Part shown: positions 1 through 6,198 of the stretch, piece by piece
Position numbering within the stretch: position 1 is the stretch's first letter
Layout of the letters: each line of letters starts with the position of its first letter
Origin: a bacterium
GTDB lineage: Bacteria > SZUA-182 > DTGQ01
NCBI GenBank assembly: GCA_040755755.1
Contig: JBFLZW010000046.1
Coordinates: forward strand, 4,575-10,938
Length of the DNA stretch: 6,364 nt
Direction of reading: 5' to 3'
The notes under the pieces: generated by a model
What the model saw: only the letters and a program-made list of their open reading frames with translations
The model's database searches: none
What the model was told of the DNA's origin: nothing
Position numbers and translations under genes: made by a program

Positions 1-537
1 CCTGATACTGTCTGGTATGTGGGCTTTGGCTATGGGGGGATATCGTACGGCAACAGGGGGGCAAGCCAAGACAGCAAATACTATGTGCGGGCCGTGCGTG
101 GCAGCTCCGCAGATGAGACAGTGATAGATGAGACAGTGATAGTAGAGAAGAGAAAAAATTATATCTATGCCAACGGCTCCTACAAAGCTAACGACGACGG
201 CACGGTGAGTGATGAGACAAGCGGCCTTATGTGGCAGCAAGAGACAGCAGGGCCGATGAGCTGGGAGGAGGCGCTGCGCTACTGTGAGGGACTCACCCTT
301 GGGGGGTATAGCGACTGGCGGCTGCCGAATATCAATGAGCTGCAATTTCTGGTGGACTACAGCCGCTACAATCCAGCCATAAACCCTGAGCTATTCCCCA
401 CAACTCAAGCCTCTGGCTACTGGTCATCAACGGTGAATCACTGCTCGCCTGATAATGCCTGGTATGTGGGCTTTGACTATGGGTGGATATCGTACGGCAG
501 CAGGGGGGCAGGCAAATACAATGTGCGGGCCGTGCGG
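1..537 (+). repeat. Two DUF1566 (Lcl_C-like) domains in tandem, first one cut by the window edge
   Basis: Bases 1-98 and 448-536 align with one 9-base (three-codon) gap and are about 90% identical, coding for the domain ending W-Y-V-G-F...YGxRGA...VRAVR. The complete second domain (residues 50-173) shows the family hallmarks: DGTVSDETSGLMW, WEEALRYCE, SDWRLPNINEL, YWSST and the terminal VRAVR. The fold in this family is C-type-lectin-like, and such domains are usually ligand-binding parts of exported proteins. Seven substitutions in the aligned codons up to the last Arg of VRAVR all change the residue; the first silent change is in that last Arg codon (CGT versus CGG). Confidence 0.85.
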
Positions 538-3500
538 AGCGGTAGGTTATTGGGTGATTTGGTTATTTGCACGCCGGAGAAGTTAACCTTGACTTACGGC
601 AATGGGGCCTTCAACAGCGACGATGCGACCAGGTATGAGATGATTGGCGACAGGGCAGTAGCCTCGGCCAGACCACTGGGGGCTAAATTGTGCCTTAAGG
701 TGGATTGGCTGGAAGATAAGGGCAAGGTAAAATTTACCGATAATTGCGGCAATACGCTTGAGATTTCGCCTGATAGAATCACTTCAGATGACCGAGCCTG
801 GGTCAAGGTGCGGGATGTGGCTGAACATTTTGGCTGGCGGGTGGATTGGAATGTGCAGAATCGGATTGTGACGGTCTCTCCACTAAAACTAACCAGCCCA
901 AGTAACAATGCCACCTTTACCGTGGGCGATATAGTAAAGCTGTCTGCTACTGCCCCAGGAGTGGCCACAGCCAAGTTCTGGGTGAGTAACATCTCTACTG
1001 GGTGGTCAGATAATCCTGGCGGAGAGCTGCATGGAAGTTATAATTATTCAGTTAATTGGTCAACAATCGGATTGGATAGCGGCTGGTATTTGATAAGGGG
1101 GATAGGGTATGACAGCAGTCAGCAGGAAGTAGCACGGGATGAAGCTTATGTCAGGCTAATACCAGGCAGATTACCAAGTCCCAAAATTAACCAGCCTGCA
1201 AAGGATGTAACCCTGCCCCTTGGTGACATTACTGTCCAATGGAATTCTGTACCAGGCGCTGTAAAGTATTGGTTTAACATCCGAGATATTAACAGGAATA
1301 AGGTGCCGGAATGGTTTCATGATAATGAATTAAGTAAGGATAAAACCAGCTATAAAATATCAGCAGAAAACCTATCCAAGGATTATGAGGTTGATAAGAA
1401 AACAGAGCGCAGATACAGAGTGGCGGTAGCTGCGGTTCCTCAAGGTGCGCTTGCTTTATCGGACGCCTTGTGGTCAGAGGTGGAATTTACGGTTAAGTTT
1501 CCACCTGGATCTCTGGCAAAAGTAGAAATAACCGAGCCTAAAGAAAGCGGTAAAACCTACAACTTAAGGGATATGATAATAAGATGGAAGGAGGTGGCAG
1601 GAGCAAGCCAATATGCAGTGGCCATGTGGGAGTGGGAGCCGCCGATATTAGTCAGAAAGAAACAAAGGAGCAAAGCTCTATTGTCATCCAGCTGCGATGT
1701 CAAGGAGAAAATCTCATCATGGATTAACGAGTTAAATGGGCATCCTCCAAAGCTACTGAAGACAGACATAGATAAGGATAAGACTACCTATACTATACCG
1801 ATGACCAAGCTTGCCGAGGGCCATCAGTATATGTTTGGGGTTTGGGCGGTGAATGCAGAAGATTGTCTTGTGGGGCCACCAGGAGGGGTTGACTTCAAAA
1901 TAGCATCATCTACAATTTTAATAAAAATTGACACGAAACCACCTTCTGCGTATCCAGAAGATTCTTGGTATTTAGGAGATTGTCATGTACATACAAATTA
2001 CAAGGGGAAGGATAATCCTATTAATGAGGATAAAAATAAAGGGGTAATTGATCATGTAACAGTAACATTGGCTGATCGTATAAGCCAAGCACAATCTATC
2101 GGCTTAAATTTCTTAATAACTACTGATCATAGAAGTATGTTTGACCACAATAATGACGACAACTACTACGCTGGCATACGTTGGCAAGACTACGCATCTG
2201 CTTGTAATAAGTCAAATTTTCTTGTCATTCCAGGAGTGGAATTTTCTATAAGAAACCCCAAGGGAGGTGGGGATATTAGTCATTGTCTTGCTTATGGATT
2301 GGCAGCGGATAAAGATTTATTTAGCGAGTGGTGGAGGTTGAAGGATAGGAAGGAGGCATATACGCATCAGGAGATTATCAATAAAATAAATGAGCATAAC
2401 CCTGAAAAGTCGTTTGCTGTGATTGCTCACCCCTACCAAAATCCAAGTTGGAATAATTGGAATTGTGAGAATTTTAATGGAATACAACTACTAAATAATG
2501 AAAAAATGGCTGACCCTAATACTATTAGGATTAGGAAGTGGTTTGACCTCTTGAGAGACAGATTCGTTTCTACAGTGAGGGGAGGAGAAGGATTCGTTGT
2601 AGGTATTGGTGGTACAGATAGTCATTATGAGTATAATGATAACAAGGGATTTACCTGGGTATATACAAGTGATTTTAGTAGAGATGGCATATTGAAAGCA
2701 ATCCGAGCTGGTCGTGTAAGCGTTTCGGGGAGGAAAGAAAATTTTGGGGCTTTTTCAATTAATTCCCGACCTCAAGGAGACGTTGTTAAGGTATCATCAA
2801 ATGACACCCTTAACTGGAAATGGAAAGTCAAAGGGGATTGGAAAGATGTTACAATATATGATTATGATAGAACGACGTTTGGGTATTTTGAGAGGGTAGA
2901 GCGACCAGAAAAGTACGAGCATCCTTTTACAACTTCGGCTCCCCAAAAAGATACCTTCTATGTGGTAAGGTTTAGATATACGGATGGCAGTGATGTATGG
3001 ACTAATCCCATTTTTGTGGATGTTGAATCAAAATCATCATCACCACCTATACTCGTACGCGCCAGAACCGATTCTCTACCTGTTAGTTTACCTATAGAAC
3101 TTAGTCTTGCTGATGCCCTTCTCACTGCTAATGGCTCAGGAGGCGCAGCTGTGCAAGGTATGACTATATCTTCTTTTGATTGTCCTGCTGAATCTCTACC
3201 GCCATCAGGTTATATTAGTGATATCTATTACTTCAATGCTGACGATACTGACAATATTTCGATTTCTAACATTAGATTGACTATCACTTACAATGATTCT
3301 GATCTTTATGTAAATCCGAGCCGCTTAACCATTTATCAATATGATCCTATGGCTAAGAATTGGGTAGAATTGCCGTCAACTATTGATACTACCTTACATA
3401 CTGTAACTGCCAACCCTTATTCTCTAGGTATATTTGTCTTAAGTGCTTATGATGAGGAAGATTTTGTAGCTCCTGACATTGCTTTTGAAATACCCACTGA

Positions 3501-5571
3501 TGGAGTGATACTATGTGAGCCAACCACAGTCAAAGTTAGGGCAAGCGATTACAATGGGGTAATTAAGGTAAGATTTTATATTGATGGAGTATGGTTTGAA
3601 ATTGACAACTTCAGAGAAGACGGCTGGTCAACAACCTTTGACCCGCATCTCATCACCGCCGGAACGCACACCTTAACTGCCGAAGCCTTTGATGCCGCTG
3701 GCAACTCAAGTCAGGCCGAAATCACTATTTCCATCCCCGAATCTGTGGCAGCCATGTCGCCGGTAGTTTCCATCACTTCACCGGCGAACAATGCTGGAGT
3801 CTCTGGGCAAATAGCCCTTACCGGAACGGTTACTGCGGCCTCAATGCCTGAGATCGTTGCCGTGGTGGATGAGACGCCTATCGGCTGGGCCGAGATTGAC
3901 GATCAGGGCAGATGGACCATTGAGCTGGATACGACCATGCTAGACAATGGCCAGCATACCATTTCGATCCTGGCCACAGACTCGATGGGTGCCCAGGGCA
4001 CGGCCAGCCTGACTATTACTATTGCAAACCAGTACCACACTTACTACCAGGACGCCGACGGCGACGGTTATGGCGATCCTAATCGGTCAATCACTGCTCT
4101 TGCCGCACCAGCGGGCTATGTGGATAAAGGGGGCGATTGCCAAGACAGTGATGCCAATATCAATCCTGCTGCTTCTGAAGTCTGCGATAACAAGGACAAT
4201 GACTGTGACGGGCTGGTGGATGAGAACCTGGCCAAACCCTGCTCTACAGGCTGTGGCAGCGGCACCGAAACCTGCCAGGCTGGCCGCTGGGTTGGCTGCA
4301 CTGCGCCTCAGCCTCGGCCTGAAACTTGCGACGGCAAGGACAATGACTGCGACGGGCTGGTGGATGAGGGTTTGGCCCGCACCTACTACCTCGATGCTGA
4401 CGGTGACTGGTATGGGGATGCTTCCGAGAGCTTGCAGGCCTGCTCTCCGCCTTCTGGGTATGTGGAGGATGGCACTGATTGCGATGACCAGAATGGGGCT
4501 GTTCATGAAAACTGCGGATCGTCACAGCCACCTGAATCTCAGGCAGCCTGCCAGGAGGATAATTCAGGCGCGCTGGATGTGGTTGGAGCCAAGGGGAAGC
4601 CAGGGGATGAGGTTGAGATTGCCGTCAGAATCCAGGGGGCGCCTTGGGATGTCTACTCCTTTGGATTTGAGCTGACCTACGATCCTGAGATTTTGGAATA
4701 CCGGGAGGAAGATTATAAGTTAGGGGAGTTAGCCGCTTCCTTGCCTCTTTTTGGAGTAAGGGAGATCAGCTCTGGCAAGATAAAAGTAGCGGGTATTGAT
4801 CCTAGTGGTGGCAGTATAACCGAGGGTGCAAGCGGCACAGTGGTTGTGCTCAAATTCGAGGTCAGGAGCGGGATTCAGGGAGGAGAATGCTATCCCCTGG
4901 GGCTGGAGGCGCTCGATGGTGATATCACAGAATTTTCGGCCACTGGCGGCTGCCTGTGTGTTGAATGCCAGGAGCAGACTTCAGGCGTGCTGGATGTGGT
5001 CGGCACCACAGGCTCACCAGGTGATGAGGTTGAGATTCCAATCAGAATCCAGGGAGCACCAGATGCGGTTTCTTCCTTTGGATTTGAGTTTACTTATAAG
5101 CCCAATGTCCTGGAATACTCAGGTTATGAGAAGGGGGATTTGCCCGCCTCTTTCCCCATATTTGAGGTGATAGAGCTTGGCTCTGGCAGATTAAAAATAG
5201 GCGGGCTTGATCCCTACAGCGGGATAAGCGAGGGTGCAAGCGGCACAGTGGCAGTGTTAAAATTCAAGGTCAAAGAGGAGGGCAGTGCTGGCCATGAGGG
5301 TGAATGCTATCCCTTGAGGATAGAAAAGCCGGAAGATACTATCAGCCAGTTTGCCATCAGCGGTGGCTGCTTCTGCATCGAAACCTGCACTGGAGACCTT
5401 ACCGGAGATGGAATCGTTACTCCATCTGATGCTCTGATTGTCTTCAGATGCTACCTGGGTATAACCCCATGCCCTGAGTGTGCTGATGTTGATAAGAGCG
5501 GGCATGTTAGCCCGGCTGATGCTCTTTGCCTGTTCCGCAAATACCTTGGGATGGTATCTTGCCTGGATTAA
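1..5571 (+). CDS. Giant secreted multidomain protein (DUF1566, Ig/FN3, PHP phosphoesterase, MopE repeats, cohesins, dockerin), 5'-partial
   Basis: The frame is open from base 1 to TAA at 5569-5571. Codons 1-18 (PDTVWY) match the second DUF1566 copy, so the ATG at 19 is not the true start. Residues below count that ATG as 1. Domains in order: end of DUF1566 (to 27); full DUF1566 (50-173); probable amine-oxidase-type stalk domain (178-289, ending in a GWRVDWN...IVTVSP motif); Ig-like (290-382); two FN3-like (384-495, 498-629); PHP (645-905) with a C-terminal beta region (906-1003); beta-rich domain (1013-1144); two Ig-like (1150-1241, 1246-1337); MopE-type repeats (1338-1500); two cohesin-like domains (1511-1650, 1650-1789); dockerin (1790-1850). 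The adhesion and Ca-binding modules imply export, but the signal peptide is outside the window. No membrane segment, sortase motif or PEP-CTERM tail is seen, so cell attachment would have to be through partners. The substrate is unknown. Domain calls are by motif; the Ig/FN3/stalk borders are approximate. Confidence 0.93.
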   Translation, partial: PDTVWYVGFGYGGISYGNRGASQDSKYYVRAVRGSSADETVIDETVIVEKRKNYIYANGSYKANDDGTVSDETSGLMWQQETAGPMSWEEALRYCEGLTLGGYSDWRLPNINELQFLVDYSRYNPAINPELFPTTQASGYWSSTVNHCSPDNAWYVGFDYGWISYGSRGAGKYNVRAVRSGRLLGDLVICTPEKLTLTYGNGAFNSDDATRYEMIGDRAVASARPLGAKLCLKVDWLEDKGKVKFTDNCGNTLEISPDRITSDDRAWVKVRDVAEHFGWRVDWNVQNRIVTVSPLKLTSPSNNATFTVGDIVKLSATAPGVATAKFWVSNISTGWSDNPGGELHGSYNYSVNWSTIGLDSGWYLIRGIGYDSSQQEVARDEAYVRLIPGRLPSPKINQPAKDVTLPLGDITVQWNSVPGAVKYWFNIRDINRNKVPEWFHDNELSKDKTSYKISAENLSKDYEVDKKTERRYRVAVAAVPQGALALSDALWSEVEFTVKFPPGSLAKVEITEPKESGKTYNLRDMIIRWKEVAGASQYAVAMWEWEPPILVRKKQRSKALLSSSCDVKEKISSWINELNGHPPKLLKTDIDKDKTTYTIPMTKLAEGHQYMFGVWAVNAEDCLVGPPGGVDFKIASSTILIKIDTKPPSAYPEDSWYLGDCHVHTNYKGKDNPINEDKNKGVIDHVTVTLADRISQAQSIGLNFLITTDHRSMFDHNNDDNYYAGIRWQDYASACNKSNFLVIPGVEFSIRNPKGGGDISHCLAYGLAADKDLFSEWWRLKDRKEAYTHQEIINKINEHNPEKSFAVIAHPYQNPSWNNWNCENFNGIQLLNNEKMADPNTIRIRKWFDLLRDRFVSTVRGGEGFVVGIGGTDSHYEYNDNKGFTWVYTSDFSRDGILKAIRAGRVSVSGRKENFGAFSINSRPQGDVVKVSSNDTLNWKWKVKGDWKDVTIYDYDRTTFGYFERVERPEKYEHPFTTSAPQKDTFYVVRFRYTDGSDVWTNPIFVDVESKSSSPPILVRARTDSLPVSLPIELSLADALLTANGSGGAAVQGMTISSFDCPAESLPPSGYISDIYYFNADDTDNISISNIRLTITYNDSDLYVNPSRLTIYQYDPMAKNWVELPSTIDTTLHTVTANPYSLGIFVLSAYDEEDFVAPDIAFEIPTDGVILCEPTTVKVRASDYNGVIKVRFYIDGVWFEIDNFREDGWSTTFDPHLITAGTHTLTAEAFDAAGNSSQAEITISIPESVAAMSPVVSITSPANNAGVSGQIALTGTVTAASMPEIVAVVDETPIGWAEIDDQGRWTIELDTTMLDNGQHTISILATDSMGAQGTASLTITIANQYHTYYQDADGDGYGDPNRSITALAAPAGYVDKGGDCQDSDANINPAASEVCDNKDNDCDGLVDENLAKPCSTGCGSGTETCQAGRWVGCTAPQPRPETCDGKDNDCDGLVDEGLARTYYLDADGDWYGDASESLQACSPPSGYVEDGTDCDDQNGAVHENCGSSQPPESQAACQEDNSGALDVVGAKGKPGDEVEIAVRIQGAPWDVYSFGFELTYDPEILEYREEDYKLGELAASLPLFGVREISSGKIKVAGIDPSGGSITEGASGTVVVLKFEVRSGIQGGECYPLGLEALDGDITEFSATGGCLCVECQEQTSGVLDVVGTTGSPGDEVEIPIRIQGAPDAVSSFGFEFTYKPNVLEYSGYEKGDLPASFPIFEVIELGSGRLKIGGLDPYSGISEGASGTVAVLKFKVKEEGSAGHEGECYPLRIEKPEDTISQFAISGGCFCIETCTGDLTGDGIVTPSDALIVFRCYLGITPCPECADVDKSGHVSPADALCLFRKYLGMVSCLD
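112..141 (+). repeat. Perfect 15-bp tandem duplication (DETVI x2)
   Basis: The unit GATGAGACAGTGATA occurs at 112-126 and again at 127-141 with no mismatch, coding for DETVIDETVI in the linker between the two DUF1566 domains. It is a whole number of codons, so the frame is kept. It looks like a recent slippage duplication in a linker, and copy number may vary between strains. Confidence 0.9.
1951..3027 (+). other. PHP metallo-phosphoesterase module, CehA/McbA type, inside the giant protein
   Basis: Residues 645-905 carry the full PHP motif set in order: DCHVHT (H656, H658), TTDH (D703, H704), PGVEFS (E741), a further His in DISHCLAYG (H755), AHP (H804) and GGTDSH (D867, H869). These are the metal-binding positions of PHP enzymes, so the active site appears intact. 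The following 906-1003 region ends in a TNPIFVDV motif resembling the C-terminal beta region of CehA/McbA-like proteins. The family hydrolyses phosphoesters or, in CehA, the carbamate carbaryl. The substrate here cannot be read from sequence. Its place between FN3-like and Ig-like domains implies an extracellular hydrolase. Its codons are more AT-rich than those of the modules far upstream and downstream. Confidence 0.88.
4030..4518 (+). repeat. MopE-type Asp/Cys-rich metal-binding repeats
   Basis: Residues 1338-1500 contain two DADGDxYGD loops (1345-1353 and 1459-1467), each followed by a GxDCxDxxxxxxP-type or similar acidic Cys segment, and two CDxKDNDCDGLVDE motifs (1389-1402 and 1438-1451). 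A 33-base stretch at 4192-4224 recurs at 4336-4368 with one silent change (T4206/C4350), 144 bases apart. This matches the MopE-type putative metal-binding repeat (PF11617), named after a copper-binding surface protein of Methylococcus. The DxDxDG loops also resemble calcium-binding loops, so the bound metal is uncertain. Between the two motifs is a Cys-rich insert (about 1407-1438) with CSTGCGSGTETC. Confidence 0.85.
4549..5385 (+). repeat. Two tandem cohesin-like domains
   Basis: Residues 1511-1650 and 1650-1789 are about 140 residues each and clearly duplicated. Shared landmarks are LDVVG, GDEVEI, RIQGAP, SFGFE, a Y-x-P-x-x-LEY strand, ISEGASGTV or its TEGASGTV variant, ECYPL and GGC-x-C. 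A 22-base stretch at 4822-4843 is repeated exactly at 5230-5251. Cohesins are beta-sandwich domains that bind dockerins of partner proteins in cellulosomes and in many non-cellulolytic bacteria. Conserved Cys (C1624, C1645, C1647 and C1763, C1784, C1786) are unusual for classical cohesins and suggest disulfides in an oxidising, extracellular setting. Confidence 0.85.
5386..5568 (+). other. C-terminal type I dockerin
   Basis: Residues 1790-1850 hold two calcium-loop/helix repeats: DLTGDGIVTPSD (D1793, T1795, D1797, D1804) followed by ALIVFRCYLG, and DVDKSGHVSPAD (D1823, D1825, S1827, D1834) followed by ALCLFRKYLG. This is the canonical duplicated dockerin layout that docks onto cohesin. Six Cys (C1790, C1811, C1818, C1821, C1837, C1848) are more than classical dockerins have. 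The protein ends four residues after the second YLGM, with no anchor sequence behind it. Confidence 0.92.
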
Positions 5572-5624
5572 GGAATTGAGGTGGGGCGAAAGAGCCCATA
5601 TGCATCAAGCTAAGCGGTCTTGTT

Positions 5625-5738
5625 GCGCCCTCTCCCCTTTGGGGTTCAGGGTATGAGGAGCATTCGCTCCCTTATAGTGTAACAACAGGAGGCTGCCTCT
5701 GATAAATTACGCCCCTCTCCCCAAAGGGTTCAGGGGCG
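5625..5738. repeat. Degenerate CCCTCTCCCC palindromic repeat pair in the intergenic region
   Basis: Two related copies are seen: 5625-5651, with CCCCTTTGGGG at 5634-5644, and 5710-5738, with CCCCAAAGGG inside. Both share the CCCTCTCCCC...GGGTTCAGGG layout. The second is bounded by a 7-bp inverted repeat, CGCCCCT (5710-5716) and AGGGGCG (5732-5738), so it can form a stem-loop. Between the copies lie two smaller hairpins: GGAGC-ATTC-GCTCC (5657-5670) and GAGGC-T-GCCTC (5689-5699). Similar CCCTCTCCC-type dispersed repeats are common in bacterial genomes, but I cannot confirm copy number here. No T-run follows, so these are not convincing intrinsic terminators. Confidence 0.6.
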
Positions 5739-5778
5739 GACACTTTTGAATTTGGGGAAGCGGACTTTGGAATGCGGG

Positions 5779-5835
5779 CGGCAGCCGCAGAGTTATAGTG
5801 GCAGCCGCAGTTATGTGGAAGCGGCTTCCAGCCGC
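5779..5835. repeat. GC-rich direct repeat plus palindrome (REP-like)
   Basis: GGCAGCCGCAG occurs at 5780-5790 and 5800-5810, each followed by a TTAT-containing tail, giving two near-tandem units of about 20 bases. The 8-mer TTATAGTG at 5793-5800 also occurs at 5672-5679. At 5821-5835 is a 15-base perfect hairpin, GCGGCT-TCC-AGCCGC. The block abuts the truncated end of the transposase remnant and looks like an extragenic palindromic element that may mark the break. Confidence 0.6.
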
Positions 5836-5853
5836 GCCTCTTTGGCCTCTCAC

Positions 5854-6057
5854 TTCAGTAGTTTTGACTGATTGACTATCGATGACACCAGCACTGGGCT
5901 GGACATTTCGTCCCGATTGTTTTCTCACTTCTTGCCGAAGAGCAGTATGAAGTTTCTCCAGTGTTCCATCTTGTCGCCGGATACGGAAATAATGGTACAC
6001 TGTCTGCCAAGGAGGAAAGTCATGTGGCAATAAACGCCAGCCACAACCACTGCCAAG
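5854..6057 (-). pseudogene. IS5-family transposase remnant (internal fragment)
   Basis: Read on the minus strand, this frame carries [21 protein letters not shown], then [11 protein letters not shown] and [11 protein letters not shown]. These are hallmarks of the IS5-type transposase (DUF4096 followed by the start of the DDE domain); the Asp in IDSQSV is the expected first catalytic acid. About 66 family-like residues remain of a protein usually around 250. The N-terminal 40 or so residues are missing, with a stop at 6076-6078 two codons before the possible TTG start at 6070-6072. Everything after KTTEVRG, including the remaining catalytic residues, is replaced by repeat sequence. It cannot be functional. 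No terminal inverted repeats are recognised. Confidence 0.85.
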
Positions 6058-6075
6058 GAGGCGCGCTTTCAATTT

Positions 6076-6198
6076 CTACTGCTCCCGGATCAACTGGAGC
6101 AGTTCGTCGGCGGACATTTTGCCGGTCATATCGCTGCCATCCAGGAGGTTGGAAGCCAGGTCCCGTTTTTCTTCGAAGAAACGGTCGTTGCAGAACGC
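6076..6198 (-). pseudogene. SNF2-family helicase C-terminal remnant
   Basis: On the minus strand this short frame reads RFFEEKRDLASNLLDG, then SDMTGKMSADELLQLIREQ and a TAG stop (6076-6078). This is the typical extreme C-terminus of bacterial SNF2/Swi2 helicases, where the last motor motif is followed by xxKRxLAxxLLxG...MSAxELLxLIRE. An in-frame TGA at 6199-6201 and loss of the expected GTIEEKI-type sequence upstream show that only about the last 35 residues survive. The rest of the helicase would lie to the right but is replaced by AT-rich sequence. The recognition rests on memory of the family motif, with no search. Confidence 0.72.

Noticed and set aside
19-21. ATG at base 19 as the start codon of the giant gene
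   Set aside because: The six codons before it are in frame and match the second DUF1566 copy; no ribosome binding site precedes it, and starting here would cut a domain in its last strands.
594-992. Minus-strand 132-residue frame opposite the stalk and Ig-like region
   Set aside because: Antisense to well-supported domains, no motifs, no ribosome binding site.
4022-4675. Open frames overlapping the MopE/cohesin region on both strands (217, 139, 95 and 61 residues)
   Set aside because: They are shadows of the GC-rich repetitive coding sequence, with no family motif and low-complexity Thr/Met/Arg composition.
5584-5597. Small hairpin GGGC-GAAAGA-GCCC after the stop codon as a terminator
   Set aside because: Only a 4-bp stem and no following T-run; not enough for an intrinsic terminator call.
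5625-5835. CRISPR array
   Set aside because: Repeats are short, degenerate and palindromic, without regular spacers or more than two copies of any unit.
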